Numbered from the stretch's first letter, positions 8,626-17,537 are shown. The stretch is DNA of 64,000 bases from Pseudomonas putida (GCF_002906855.1 NZ_MINI01000028.1:1426001-1490000); one strand, 5' to 3'. The notes: a model not told the origin generated them from the sequence alone. Numbers and translations: made by a program.

Positions 8626-10158
8626 TCAATGGCTGCTGTGGTCGACGGCAATGCACTCGCCGCTGACATCGTGGTATTGGCGGCTGCGCGGGGCGATCAA
8701 CAGGTACACCGCAGCGGCGATACCAGCGCCGATCAGCCAGGAGAACGGCGCGATGCCATGGAAGTTCGGCACCAGCGCCAGGATGATGGCCAGCAGTGCA
8801 GCGGGCACGAAGGCGACCACGGCACGCAGGTTGATGCCCTTGCTGTAGTGGTAGGCACCGGTTGGGTGCTCGGTGTAGAGCTCCGGCACGTTGATGCGGC
8901 CTTTGCGCAGCAACCAGTAGTCGGCCATGATCACCCCGTACAGTGGGCCGAGCAGGGCGCCCAGGCCGGACAGGAAGTACACGATCACCAGTGGGCTGTT
9001 GTAGAGGTTCCAGGGCAGGATCAGCACAGCCAGGGTCGCGCTGATCAGCCCGGCGCGGCGGAAGTTGAGGTGGCGGGGCGCCAGATTGCTCAGCACGAAC
9101 GCCGGCGCGACGAAGTTGGCCATGATGTTCACCGCTACGGTGACGATCAGGAAGGCCAGGCAGCCGAGCACCAGGAACGGGGTGCTGGGGATGCTGGCGA
9201 CGATCTGGGTCGGGCTGTCGATGATCTGGCCGTTGATCTGGAACTGCGCGCCGCACAGCACCACGGTGATCATGGCGAACACCAGGATGTTCACCGGCAG
9301 GCCCCAGAAGTTGCCGACGCGGATGGTCTTGCGGCACGGCGAGGAGCGGGCGAAGTCGCAGAAGTTCAGCACCAGGGTGCCGTAGATCGCCAGCCACAGG
9401 GCGCCACCGGCGAAAATGTTGCGCCACATCTCATAGCCGGTCAGCGGCTCGGCCACCGACCAGGCGATGCGCGCATCGGCCCTGAAGTACATGAACACCG
9501 CCAGGCTGGCCACGGTCAGCAGGATCACCGGGCCGGCGAAGGCCTCGTAGCGGCGCACCATCTCCATGCCGTAGGCGAGGATCACCAGCTGCACCAGCCA
9601 GATCGCCACGAAGCATACCCAGCCCAGGCTCGACAGGCCGAGGATGCTGTCGTGGTCATAGGCGGCGACCTGCGGCCACACGGCGCTGAGCAGCACGCGC
9701 AGCACCACCGAGGCCAGGTAGGTCTGGATGCCGAACCAGGCGATGGCGATCACCGCACGGATCAGCGCCGGGATCTGTGCGCCGTGGATGCCAAAGGCGA
9801 TACGGCTGATCACCGGGAATGGTACCCCGGTCTTCTGCCCCATGTAGCCGGACAGGTTCATGAAGAAGTACACGAGGGCTGCGCCGATCGCCAGCGACAG
9901 CAGGATCTGCCAGCCACCCAGGCCAAGGGCGAACAAGCCCATGGCGAAGGAGTAGTTGGCAATGTTGTGCACATCGTTGGTCCACAGCGCAAAGATGCTG
10001 TAGCGGCCCCAGCGGCGGCCTTCGATACGGGTGGGCGCGAGGTCGCGGTTATGCAGGCGTGGGCTCAGGCCCAGAGGCGGCATGTCGCCGGCAAGGGTGG
10101 AAGAGGGGCTGGTGCTGGCGACGGATCGTTCAGGGGCAAGGTCGAGGCTGGTACTCAT
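8626..10158 (-). CDS. NCS1-family permease (allantoin/hydantoin/nucleobase type)
   Basis: Cation-coupled inner-membrane permease of 510 residues with about 12 hydrophobic segments. It resembles NCS1 members: an N-terminal NRDLAPT segment and RRWGRYSIFALWTNDVHNI, then helices such as GLFALGLGGWQILLSLAIGA and FFMNLSGYMGQKTGVPFPV. The start at 10158 follows AGGAG; the longer frame adds unsupported residues. It is first in an operon with the racemase-family gene, and a perfect TTTGTATACAAA palindrome lies about 155 bases upstream, linking it to the purine/glyoxylate regulon. The substrate could be allantoin, a hydantoin or a base. Confidence 0.87.
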   Translation of the reverse strand: MSTSLDLAPERSVASTSPSSTLAGDMPPLGLSPRLHNRDLAPTRIEGRRWGRYSIFALWTNDVHNIANYSFAMGLFALGLGGWQILLSLAIGAALVYFFMNLSGYMGQKTGVPFPVISRIAFGIHGAQIPALIRAVIAIAWFGIQTYLASVVLRVLLSAVWPQVAAYDHDSILGLSSLGWVCFVAIWLVQLVILAYGMEMVRRYEAFAGPVILLTVASLAVFMYFRADARIAWSVAEPLTGYEMWRNIFAGGALWLAIYGTLVLNFCDFARSSPCRKTIRVGNFWGLPVNILVFAMITVVLCGAQFQINGQIIDSPTQIVASIPSTPFLVLGCLAFLIVTVAVNIMANFVAPAFVLSNLAPRHLNFRRAGLISATLAVLILPWNLYNSPLVIVYFLSGLGALLGPLYGVIMADYWLLRKGRINVPELYTEHPTGAYHYSKGINLRAVVAFVPAALLAIILALVPNFHGIAPFSWLIGAGIAAAVYLLIAPRSRQYHDVSGECIAVDHSSH

Positions 10159-10311
10159 TCCGGCAGGCTCCTGATGCACGTGGACTGCGATGAGCGGGCA
10201 TGCGCACGGGCTCGCCGTCTCGTCGGTGCAGCTTGGCATCACTGGGTTCTGGGCGCGGCGGCCGGTGTTGGACCGGCGTCGCGAGTTTTTGTGTATTTAT
10301 GTTTTGTAGGA

Positions 10312-10323
10312 TTTGTATACAAA
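10312..10323. promoter_or_regulatory. GntR-type operator TTTGTATACAAA upstream of NCS1 permease
   Basis: Perfect 12-bp palindrome that shares the core TTGTATACAA with sites upstream of gcl, glcG and puuE. FadR-type GntR regulators typically bind GT..AC palindromes of this form. It lies about 155 bases upstream of the permease start. That it is a GntR site is inferred from recurrence in functionally related promoters. Confidence 0.65.
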
Positions 10324-10435
10324 ACACGAACACACAAAAGCGAGTTCCATGCCAGGGACTAAGCGAGTCTCGGGTAGCCACTAATTTGAATCTAAGCAGT
10401 TGAAAATTAAGTTGATGAAATAAAGGAAATATAAG

Positions 10436-10492
10436 TTGACCAAATGAACAGCTTTAAATTTTAGTTGGCTGATTAGTTGATCATTTGGTCAA
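10436..10492. promoter_or_regulatory. Long-spaced perfect inverted repeat TTGACCAAATGA
   Basis: Arms at 10436-10447 and 10481-10492 are exact reverse complements separated by 33 AT-rich bases. The centre-to-centre distance is 45 bases, about four helical turns, which would suit looping or two dimers. No known regulator site is assigned. Confidence 0.5.
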
Positions 10493-10572
10493 ATTTAGTT
10501 GCGCGTGATGTGTAACGTATTGGGGCGTTACCTGAGAAAGTGCACACAAAAATGGCACCTATGGTGACATTC

Positions 10573-10582
10573 TTGTGTACAA
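10573..10582. promoter_or_regulatory. Second TTGTGTACAA palindrome near the Lrp gene end
   Basis: Near-perfect copy of the recurrent palindrome, about 415 bases upstream of the permease start and 34 bases past the Lrp stop. It may be an auxiliary or distal operator for the permease promoter region. Confidence 0.45.
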
Positions 10583-10615
10583 AAAATAGTCAGTATCCCT
10601 TTATAATGGATACAC

Positions 10616-11053
10616 TCAGTCCATCGGCGGCAAGCGCCGCTTCACCGGGCTCTTCTTGATGATCGCGGTGTTGGTTTCGGCCAGCACATTGATGCGGTCG
10701 AGCAGGGTGTCTAGCTGCTCCATCGAACGCACATGCAGCCGTGCGATGAAGCAGTCCTCGCCGGTGACCTTGTCACACTCGGTGAACTCGGGGATGGCGA
10801 TAATCTGCCGCTCCACTTCCTGCAACTGCCCCGGCAGCGGGCGAATGCGCACGATCGCCTGCAGTTGGTAGCCGAAGCTGCGCGGGTCGACTTCCACGGT
10901 GTAGCCACGCAGTACGCCGCGTTCTTCGAGGCGGCGCAGGCGCTCGCTGACGCTTGGGGCCGAGAGGCCGCTGATCTGCGCCAGGGCCTTGAGCGAGCGG
11001 CGCGAATCTTCCATCAAGGCATTGATCAGCAGTTGGTCGATGGCGTCGGTCAT
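10616..11053 (-). CDS. Lrp/AsnC-family transcriptional regulator
   Basis: 145-residue Lrp/AsnC protein. The N-terminal helix-turn-helix (LKALAQISGLSAPSVSERLR) is followed by the ligand-binding RAM domain (IVRIRPLPGQLQEVERQIIA to the C-terminus). The start at 11053 (MTDAIDQLL) is chosen because the longer frame runs into the divergent transporter gene. It is divergent from a DMT exporter with a 133-base shared promoter region, the standard arrangement for an amino-acid-responsive regulator controlling an exporter. The effector cannot be deduced. Confidence 0.9.
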   Translation of the reverse strand: MTDAIDQLLINALMEDSRRSLKALAQISGLSAPSVSERLRRLEERGVLRGYTVEVDPRSFGYQLQAIVRIRPLPGQLQEVERQIIAIPEFTECDKVTGEDCFIARLHVRSMEQLDTLLDRINVLAETNTAIIKKSPVKRRLPPMD

Positions 11054-11186
11054 GTTTGTCTCATCAGGCAAATCGGGAAAGTTGCCTTGATAGTAAAGGT
11101 AAACCGGCTGATCTGCCTTGGATTTCAGCTGGAAGGCGTACGGCGACCCTCCGCATACTATGGCCATCATCCAAGGGAGGTGTGAG

Positions 11187-12083
11187 ATGGACAGTTCATT
11201 GCGCCGTGGCTCGCTGGAAATGGTCGCCGCCATGCTGATTTCCGGGACCATCGGCTGGTTCGTGCTGGTGTCGGGGCAGCCCGTACTGGAGGTGGTGTTC
11301 TGGCGCTGCGTGTTCGGTACTGGCACCTTGATGGCAATCTGCGCGGCTTACGGTTTTCTCAAGCCTGGTGTGATAACCCGGACGGCATTCCTGTTGGCCA
11401 TCGCCAGTGGGGTGGCCATCGTTGGTAACTGGGTGCTGCTGTTTGCCTCCTACTCGCGGGCGTCGATTGCCATCGGCACGGCGGTATACAACGTCCAGCC
11501 GTTCATGCTGGTGGGGCTGGCGGCGCTGTTCCTGGGCGAGAAGATCACCGCCGCCAAGGTTACCTGGCTGAGCGTGGCATTCCTTGGCATGCTGGCGATC
11601 GTCAGTGCCCATGGCGCGGGGCAGGCCAGTGGTGAGGACTACTTGCAAGGTATTGGCCTGGCGCTGGGCGCGGCGTTCCTCTATGCGATTGCCGCGTTGA
11701 TCATCAAACGGCTGAAAGGCACGCCACCTCACCTGATCGCGTTGATCCAGGTTGCCACCGGGGTATTGCTGCTGGCGCCGTGGGTGAAGCTGGGCGGGCT
11801 ACCTGGCGAGCCACCTGCCTTGGCCAGTCTGGTGACCTTGGGCATGGTCCACACCGGGTTGATGTATGTGCTGCTCTACAGCGCGATCCAACGCTTGCCC
11901 ACGGCATTGACCGGTGCGCTGTCGTTTATTTACCCGATTGCCGCGATCCTGGTCGACTGGGTGGCTTTCGGGCACCGTCTGGCACCGCTGCAGTGGCTGG
12001 GGGTGGCGTTGATTCTGCTGGCGGCAGCGGGCATGCAGCAAGGCTGGTGGTTCCGTTCTGCACAAGTGCCGGCCAAGGGGTAG
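11187..12083 (+). CDS. EamA/DMT-superfamily transporter
   Basis: 298-residue inner-membrane protein with ten predicted helices and two EamA repeats, the usual drug/metabolite transporter design. Representative segments are MVAAMLISGTIGWFVLVSG, VAIVGNWVLLFASYSRASIA (first EamA block) and LTGALSFIYPIAAILVDWVA (second). The start at 11187 has GGAGGTG upstream; the ATG at 11118 is too far 5' and lacks a site. The divergent Lrp regulator suggests export of an amino acid or related metabolite, which is inference. Confidence 0.87.
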   Translation: MDSSLRRGSLEMVAAMLISGTIGWFVLVSGQPVLEVVFWRCVFGTGTLMAICAAYGFLKPGVITRTAFLLAIASGVAIVGNWVLLFASYSRASIAIGTAVYNVQPFMLVGLAALFLGEKITAAKVTWLSVAFLGMLAIVSAHGAGQASGEDYLQGIGLALGAAFLYAIAALIIKRLKGTPPHLIALIQVATGVLLLAPWVKLGGLPGEPPALASLVTLGMVHTGLMYVLLYSAIQRLPTALTGALSFIYPIAAILVDWVAFGHRLAPLQWLGVALILLAAAGMQQGWWFRSAQVPAKG

Positions 12084-12116
12084 AATGGCGGCCTTTTCAC
12101 TTGCTTGCGACCCGCC

Positions 12117-13043
12117 ATGACTTCGCCGATCCACACCCTCGAACAGCACCTGCTCGCTGCCCTTGACCCCGCCCCCACGGAAACCCGCCGGCTGTTCCAT
12201 GGCCGTGGCCGTTGCTGGGAGGGTCTGGAGCAGGTCACGGTGGACTGGCTGCAGGGTGTGCTGTCGGTGGCACTGTTCCGTGAACCGCCCGAGGGCCAGC
12301 TGGGTGAGCTCGAAGCCATGCTGCGCAACCTGGCCGTACACCCGCAGTGGGCCGGCCAAGCGATCCTCATCCAGCACCGTTACCTGCCCGACAGCCCGGG
12401 CCAGTGGCTGCTGGGCGAGCCTTGCCAGCAGCGCGAGGTGGTCGAGGATGGCCTGAACTATCTGCTTGACCTGGGCGTGCGGCAGAACAACGGCCTGTTC
12501 CTCGACATGCGCTATGGCCGGCGCTGGGTGCGTGAGCAGGCGGCGGGCAAGCGCGTGCTCAACCTGTTCGCCTATACCTGCGGCTTTTCGGTGGCGGCGA
12601 TTGCTGGCGGTGCCGAGCAGGTGGTGAACCTGGACATGGCCAAGTCGGCGCTGTCGCGGGGGCGCGATAATCATCGCCTGAACGGGCACGATGCGTCGCG
12701 GGTCGCCTACCTGGGGCATGAGCTGTTCAAGTCGTGGGGCAAGGTGCGCAAGTACGGGCCTTACGACCTGATCATCATCGACCCGCCGACCTTCCAGCGC
12801 GGCAGCTTCGTGCTGACCCAGGATTACGCCAAGATCCTGCGGCGACTGCCGGAATTGCTGAGTGAAGGTGGGACGGTGCTGGCATGCGTCAACGACCCGG
12901 GGATCGGGCCGGAGTTTCTGATCGAGGGGATGGCCGAGCAGGCGCCTTCGCTGGCCTTCGTCGAGCGGCTGGAAAATCCGCCGGAGTTTCCAGATGTGGA
13001 CCCGGCGGGAGGGCTGAAGGCTCTGGTATTCCGCCAGGTTTGA
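12117..13043 (+). CDS. Class I SAM-dependent methyltransferase (RlmI/RlmK-like)
   Basis: 308-residue methyltransferase. The SAM-binding region reads KRVLNLFAYTCGFSVAAIAG (about residues 144-163), followed by the acid in NLDMAKSALS and the catalytic-type motif IIIDPPTFQRG. Those motifs resemble the RlmI/RlmK family that methylates 23S rRNA bases, but the protein is shorter than RlmI and lacks an obvious PUA domain. The start at 12117 is chosen over the ATG at 12105 (MRPAM), which would add four residues. The gene is monocistronic and faces sbp. The substrate is unproven. Confidence 0.82.
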   Translation: MTSPIHTLEQHLLAALDPAPTETRRLFHGRGRCWEGLEQVTVDWLQGVLSVALFREPPEGQLGELEAMLRNLAVHPQWAGQAILIQHRYLPDSPGQWLLGEPCQQREVVEDGLNYLLDLGVRQNNGLFLDMRYGRRWVREQAAGKRVLNLFAYTCGFSVAAIAGGAEQVVNLDMAKSALSRGRDNHRLNGHDASRVAYLGHELFKSWGKVRKYGPYDLIIIDPPTFQRGSFVLTQDYAKILRRLPELLSEGGTVLACVNDPGIGPEFLIEGMAEQAPSLAFVERLENPPEFPDVDPAGGLKALVFRQV

Positions 13044-13053
13044 TGTTGCCTTT

Positions 13054-13089
13054 ACCGGCCTCCGCGGCTAAAGCCGCGAATAGGCCGGT
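13054..13089. terminator. Inverted repeat between convergent genes
   Basis: ACCGGCCT (13054-13061) pairs with AGGCCGGT (13082-13089), with an inner CGCGGCT/AGCCGCG stem. It lies between the methyltransferase and sbp stops and probably acts as a shared terminator, though it lacks a long U-run. Confidence 0.6.
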
Positions 13090-13103
13090 CCTGCATACAT
13101 AAA

Positions 13104-14105
13104 TTACTGCTGGTTGGTATAGATCTGGTCGAACACGCCACCGTCGTTGAAGTGGGTTTTCTGCACGGTACGCCAGTCACCAAAGGTCTTCTCTACTGAC
13201 AGGAAGTCGACTTTCGGGAAGCGGTCGTTGTACTTGGCCAGCACGGTCGCATCACGCGGACGCAGGTAGTTCTGCGCGGCGATTTCCTGGGCCGCCGGCG
13301 ACCACAGGTATTTCAGGTATTCTTCGGCCACGGCCTGGGTGCCTTTCTTGGCCACCACCTTGTCGACCACGCTCACCGGCGGTTCGGCCTCGGCCGACAC
13401 GCTCGGGTAGACCACTTCGAACTGATCGCGGCCGAACTCGCGGGCGATCATCTCGGCTTCGTTCTCGAAGGTAACCAGTACGTCGCCGATCTGGTTGGTC
13501 ATGAAGGTGGTGGTGGCGGCACGGCCACCGGTGTCGAGCACTGGCGCCTGCTTGAACAGCTTGCCGACGAATTCGCGGGCCTTGGTTTCATCGCCACCTT
13601 GCTTGAGCACATAGCCCCACGCCGACAGGTAGGTGTAGCGGCCGTTACCCGAGGTCTTGGGATTGGGCACGATCACCTGCACGCCGTCCTTGAGCAGGTC
13701 AGGCCAGTCCTTCAAGGCCTTGGGGTTGCCCTTGCGCACGATGAACACAGTGGCCGAGGTGAACGGCGCGCTGTTGTTCGGCAGGCGGGTCACCCAGTTG
13801 TCCGGCACCAGCTTGCCGTTGTCGGCCAAGGCGTTGATGTCGGTGGCCATGTTCATGGTGATGACATCGGCCGGCAGGCCATCGATCACTGCACGCGCCT
13901 GCTTGCTCGAGCCGCCGAAGGACATTTGCACATTGACCTTCTCGTTGTGCTCGGCTTCCCAGTGCTTCTGGAAGGCCGGGTTGTAGTCCTTGTAGAAATC
14001 GCGCATCACGTCATAGGAAACGTTCAGCAGGGTCGGGGCAGCCTGGGCGAGGTTGCCCAAGGCCAGGCCGGCGGCGAGCAGCGAGGCGGTGAAGAGTCTT
14101 TTCAC
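13104..14105 (-). CDS. sbp: Sulfate ABC transporter substrate-binding protein
   Basis: 333-residue periplasmic sulfate/thiosulfate-binding protein. It has a Sec signal peptide (KRLFTASLLAAGLALGNLAQA) and Sbp/CysP family motifs: LLNVSYDVMRDFYKDYNPAF, QMSFGGSSKQARAVIDGL, and NPKTSGNGRYTYLSAWGYVL. The start is the GTG at 14105 because AAGGAAG lies just upstream and the signal peptide follows at once. The length matches Sbp. The permease and ATPase genes are not in this window, as is common for pseudomonad sbp. Confidence 0.95.
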   Translation of the reverse strand: MKRLFTASLLAAGLALGNLAQAAPTLLNVSYDVMRDFYKDYNPAFQKHWEAEHNEKVNVQMSFGGSSKQARAVIDGLPADVITMNMATDINALADNGKLVPDNWVTRLPNNSAPFTSATVFIVRKGNPKALKDWPDLLKDGVQVIVPNPKTSGNGRYTYLSAWGYVLKQGGDETKAREFVGKLFKQAPVLDTGGRAATTTFMTNQIGDVLVTFENEAEMIAREFGRDQFEVVYPSVSAEAEPPVSVVDKVVAKKGTQAVAEEYLKYLWSPAAQEIAAQNYLRPRDATVLAKYNDRFPKVDFLSVEKTFGDWRTVQKTHFNDGGVFDQIYTNQQ

Positions 14106-14197
14106 GTTGCTTCCTTGTTCTGGTTCAAATGTTTGGCAATTTGCCAGCAACTATAACGTTTGGTTCTTGAACGATTAAAGACCGAATGGCTCTTTGC

Positions 14198-15022
14198 TTA
14201 TTCGGTTTTTGGAAACAGCACATTACCGCAGCGCGAGCAGAACGCCGCGCCATGCTCATGGGTCTTCTTGCTGCAGGTCGGGCAGTCATGTTGCAGCTGC
14301 TCGCCGCGCATGGCATTGGCCAGCTCGGCGGTAAAGATCCCGGTCGGCACGGCAATGATCGAGTAACCGGTGATCATCACCAACGACGACAGCACTTGCC
14401 CCAGCGGTGTCTTTGGCACGATGTCGCCAAATCCCACCGTGGTGAGCGTGACGATGGCCCAGTAGATCCCTTTGGGGATGCTGGTAAAGCCATGTTCCGG
14501 CCCTTCGATCACATACATCAAGGTGCCGAACACGGTCACCAGCGTCGAAACGGTGACCAGGAATACGATGATCTTCTGCTTGCTGCCGCGCAGCGCCTCC
14601 AGCAGGTAATGCGCCTGCTTGAGGTAGGGGCTGAGCTTGAGCACGCGGAAGATCCGCAGCATCCGTATCACCCGGATGATCAGCAGGTACTGGGCGTCGC
14701 TGTAGTACAGGGCGATGATCCCCGGCACGATCGCCAGCAAATCGACCAGGCCGTAGAAGCTGAAGGCATAGCGCAAGGGCTTGGGCGAGCAGTACAGGCG
14801 GGTGAGGTACTCGGCCAGAAAGATCGCGGTGAAGCCCCATTCGATGGCGGCCAGCAGGCCGGCGTAGCCCTGGTGCACATCGTCGATGCTGTCGAGGATT
14901 ACCGTGACCAGGCTGGCCAGGATGATCAGCAGGAGGATTTTGTCGAAGCGTCTTCCAGCCACGGTGTCGGTCTGGAAGACGATGACGTAGAGCTGCTCGC
15001 GCAGGCTCGCAGGGTTGTTCAT
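14198..15022 (-). CDS. Six-helix voltage-gated potassium channel-type protein with zinc ribbon
   Basis: 274-residue ion transport protein. Four voltage-sensor-like helices include an S4 with regularly spaced arginines (IRVIRMLRIFRVLKLS). The pore follows with the selectivity filter TLTTVGFGDIVP. The C-terminus carries CPTC...CSRC, a small zinc ribbon. The start at 15022 (MNNPASL) is chosen over a TTG at 15037. The family is the Kv-like bacterial channel group that sets membrane potential or potassium flux. No regulatory neighbour is evident. Confidence 0.88.
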   Translation of the reverse strand: MNNPASLREQLYVIVFQTDTVAGRRFDKILLLIILASLVTVILDSIDDVHQGYAGLLAAIEWGFTAIFLAEYLTRLYCSPKPLRYAFSFYGLVDLLAIVPGIIALYYSDAQYLLIIRVIRMLRIFRVLKLSPYLKQAHYLLEALRGSKQKIIVFLVTVSTLVTVFGTLMYVIEGPEHGFTSIPKGIYWAIVTLTTVGFGDIVPKTPLGQVLSSLVMITGYSIIAVPTGIFTAELANAMRGEQLQHDCPTCSKKTHEHGAAFCSRCGNVLFPKTE

Positions 15023-15067
15023 TGGCTCGTTCCACAATTGCGATGGGCAGAGCCTAGGGGCTGCGTT

Positions 15068-15940
15068 TCAGCTGTGCAAGCGGCTGGGGTTGCGCTGTCG
15101 GGGCTGGGCCAGGTGGCTGCCCAGATGCATCAGCCAGCAAGCAGCGACGAAGGGCGCAGTCAAACCGGAGACAGGCAATAGCTTGAACAACGGTTGCAGC
15201 AGCAGGGCCAGGGCAATGGCCAGCAACGTTACCCAAGGCCTTTCACCCTGGCGGCTGAAGGCCAGCGCTGCCAGCGCGGCATTGAAGCCGAACAAGCCCA
15301 GCCACGCGGCTTGCGCCTGCTCGGCGAGCAGTGCCACGCCGCCGCCAATGGCCGAACCGAGCACGGCCCACATCGCCGCATAGGGGTTGGCAATGAACAT
15401 CCCGATAATGATCAGCAACCCGGCCAGCGGTTGGTCGAGCAGGAAGATCTGCCCCACGCCACGCGCCAGGGCATAGGCAGGTTCTGCCTCGACGAAGCCG
15501 CTGGGCGCGGGGCTTGCGAACAGCAGGGCAACCCAGCCGAGCAGCACGAACGGTGCGGTATAGGCGACCAGCAGCTTGCCGCCGCGCTTGCGCCATTGGT
15601 GGGTGATGATGCTCGACAGGCCGCCGGCGGCGATGATCAGCGCCGGCAGGATCACCGACCAGGGCAGCACGGCGCTGATCAGGATGCCGATCAGCACGCC
15701 GTTGTAGCTGTACAGCCCGGCCTGGCGGTCGGCGCGGTCGTAGCCGCGGCGTTGGGCGGTGAGCAGGCCTGACAGGGCGCCGAGCAGGGCACCGCCGACC
15801 AGGTCGGGGGCGGTCAGCAGGATGGCCAGCAGGCAGCACAGGCCGCACAGGGGGTTGCGCAGCAGCAGCACTTGGCTGAAGCCGTTGAGCAGCGCCGTGG
15901 CCCAGTCGGGGCACGGGTTGACGAAATTCTTGGTGTACAT
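15068..15940 (-). CDS. Urea transporter (UT family)
   Basis: 290-residue inner-membrane protein of the UT/Yut family, a passive urea channel. The internal two-fold repeat is visible: LLLRNPLCGLCCLLAILL and LYSYNGVLIGILISAVLPW in the first half, and IIIGMFIANPYAAMWAVLGS with LFGFNAALAALAF in the second. It lies on the same strand as the potassium channel gene but 45 bases upstream of it. Urea is a product of the purine pathway encoded about 20 kb away, so uptake or release of urea would fit; that link is inference. Confidence 0.87.
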   Translation of the reverse strand: MYTKNFVNPCPDWATALLNGFSQVLLLRNPLCGLCCLLAILLTAPDLVGGALLGALSGLLTAQRRGYDRADRQAGLYSYNGVLIGILISAVLPWSVILPALIIAAGGLSSIITHQWRKRGGKLLVAYTAPFVLLGWVALLFASPAPSGFVEAEPAYALARGVGQIFLLDQPLAGLLIIIGMFIANPYAAMWAVLGSAIGGGVALLAEQAQAAWLGLFGFNAALAALAFSRQGERPWVTLLAIALALLLQPLFKLLPVSGLTAPFVAACWLMHLGSHLAQPRQRNPSRLHS

Positions 15941-16032
15941 GGGCAGTCAGCAAGGGTTGATGGGGAGCGGTGGGCCTCTTTGGGCCTCGGTTTTCCGCAG
16001 GTTTGGTGTGTTGGGAGGGCTTTGCCCTCCAT

Positions 16033-16095
16033 CGCGGTCAAGCCCGCTCCTACAGGGAATCGCATTCTTCTGTAGGAGCGGGCTTGACCCGCGAA
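16033..16095. repeat. REP pair (putida-type)
   Basis: Two facing copies: CGCGGTCAAGCCCGCTCCTA (16033 onward) and its inverted partner ending at about 16095. It lies between the pyk stop and the urea transporter start. Confidence 0.85.
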
Positions 16096-16121
16096 AGGGG
16101 CGCAGAGCGCCCCCGGCGATC

Positions 16122-17537
16122 TCAGGCCAGGGTCTCGATCCGCAAGGTATTAGTCGAACCCGGCTTGCCGAAAGGCACGCCGGCAGTGATCAGCAGCGTG
16201 TCACCACGGCTGGCCATACCCTGAGCCTGAGCAATCTCCAGCGCGGTGGAAACCACCTCGTCGACCTGGCGCAGGCGGTCGTTGACCACCGAGTGCACAC
16301 CCCAGGCCACGCTCAGGCGGCGGGCGGTGGCCAGGTTCGGCGTCAGGTTGAGGATCGGCGCCCGTGGCCGTTCGCGGGCGGCACGCAGGGTCGACGCCCC
16401 CGACTCGCTGTAGTTGACCAGCACCGCCACCGGCAGGATGCCGCTGATACGGCGGATCGCGCAGCTGATGGCGTCCGATACGGTGGCCTCGGCCTTCGGC
16501 CGGCCGACGTCGAGCTGGGCCTGGTAGTCCGGGCCGTTCTCCACCTGGCGGATGATCTTGCTCATCATCTGCACGGCTTCCAGCGGGTAGTCACCCGAGG
16601 CGGTCTCGGCCGACAGCATCACCGCGTCGGCGCCTTCGGCCACGGCGTTGGCCACGTCGGTGACTTCGGCGCGGGTCGGTGCTGGCGAGAAACGCATCGA
16701 TTCGAGCATCTGGGTGGCTACAACGACCGGCTTGCCCAGCTGGCGGCAGGTGCCGATGATGCGCTTCTGGATCTGCGGCACGCTTTCGGCCGGCACTTCC
16801 ACGCCCAAGTCGCCACGGGCAACCATGATCGCATCCGCCAGTTCAGCGATGGCTTGCAGTTGCTCGACCGCCGAGGGCTTCTCGATCTTGGCCATCAGAT
16901 AGGCGCGGTCGCCGATCAGCTGGCGCGCTTCGACGATGTCTTCCGGGCGCTGCACGAACGACAGGGCTACCCAGTCCACGCCCAGTTCCAGGCCGAAGGC
17001 CAGGTCGCGGCGGTCTTTTTCGGTGAGCGGGGAGAGGTCGAGCACCGCTTGCGGCACGTTGACGCCCTTGCGGTCAGACAGCTCGCCGCCGTTCAGCACT
17101 TCGGTGTCGATGGCGTCATTGTGCTTGGCGGTCACCCGCAGGCGCAGCTTGCCGTCGTCGAGCAGCAGGTCCATGCCTGGCTCCAGCGCCGCGATGATTT
17201 CCGGGTGGGGCAGGTTGACCCGGCGGCTGTCGCCTGGGGTCTTGTCCAGGTCCAGGCGCAGGGCCTGGCCGCGTTGCAGCTGGACCTTGCCCTCGGCGAA
17301 GCGGCCGACGCGCAGCTTCGGCCCTTGCAGGTCCATGAGGATGCCCAGTGGGTAGTTCAGCTGCTGCTCGACTTCGCGGATCCACTGGTAGCGCAGGGCG
17401 TGGTCGGCGTGCTCACCGTGACTGAAGTTGAGGCGGAAGATGTTCACCCCGGCTTCGACCAGCTGGCGGATGTCGTCGATGCCTTTGATCGCAGGGCCGA
17501 GGGTGGCGAGGATCTTTACTTTTTTATCAGGCGTCAT
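16122..17537 (-). CDS. pyk: Pyruvate kinase
   Basis: 471-residue pyruvate kinase converting phosphoenolpyruvate and ADP to pyruvate and ATP. Family motifs are present: KILATLGPAIKG at the N-terminus, FRLNFSHG, the catalytic Lys block YLMAKIEKPSAVEQL, the metal-binding MVARGDLGVEVP, and VVVATQMLESM. It is the last gene of the gcl operon and overlaps ttuD by four bases (ATGA). It therefore completes a route from glyoxylate-derived 2-phosphoglycerate through enolase to pyruvate. It corresponds to the PykF-type enzyme in P. putida by memory of synteny. Confidence 0.95.
   Translation of the reverse strand: MTPDKKVKILATLGPAIKGIDDIRQLVEAGVNIFRLNFSHGEHADHALRYQWIREVEQQLNYPLGILMDLQGPKLRVGRFAEGKVQLQRGQALRLDLDKTPGDSRRVNLPHPEIIAALEPGMDLLLDDGKLRLRVTAKHNDAIDTEVLNGGELSDRKGVNVPQAVLDLSPLTEKDRRDLAFGLELGVDWVALSFVQRPEDIVEARQLIGDRAYLMAKIEKPSAVEQLQAIAELADAIMVARGDLGVEVPAESVPQIQKRIIGTCRQLGKPVVVATQMLESMRFSPAPTRAEVTDVANAVAEGADAVMLSAETASGDYPLEAVQMMSKIIRQVENGPDYQAQLDVGRPKAEATVSDAISCAIRRISGILPVAVLVNYSESGASTLRAARERPRAPILNLTPNLATARRLSVAWGVHSVVNDRLRQVDEVVSTALEIAQAQGMASRGDTLLITAGVPFGKPGSTNTLRIETLA

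Larger units (their letters stand above)
10159..10615. other. AT-rich intergenic region with operator-like palindromes
   Basis: 457 bases without a credible gene, between the NCS1 permease start and the Lrp stop. 10290-10610 is strikingly AT-rich compared with its surroundings. It holds two TTGTRTACAA palindromes (listed separately) and a perfect 12-bp inverted repeat, TTGACCAAATGA at 10436-10447 and TCATTTGGTCAA at 10481-10492. The latter looks like a bipartite binding site rather than a terminator because the spacer is 33 bases. Confidence 0.7.

Noticed and set aside
7881..10158. Hydantoin-hydrolysing cluster
   Set aside because: The racemase-like gene and NCS1 permease suggest it, but there is no hydantoinase or carbamoylase gene, and the racemase lacks a catalytic Cys.
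8629..10362. 577-codon plus-strand frame opposite the NCS1 permease
   Set aside because: His/Gln/Asp-rich composition typical of a reversed hydrophobic gene; the permease on the minus strand is well supported.
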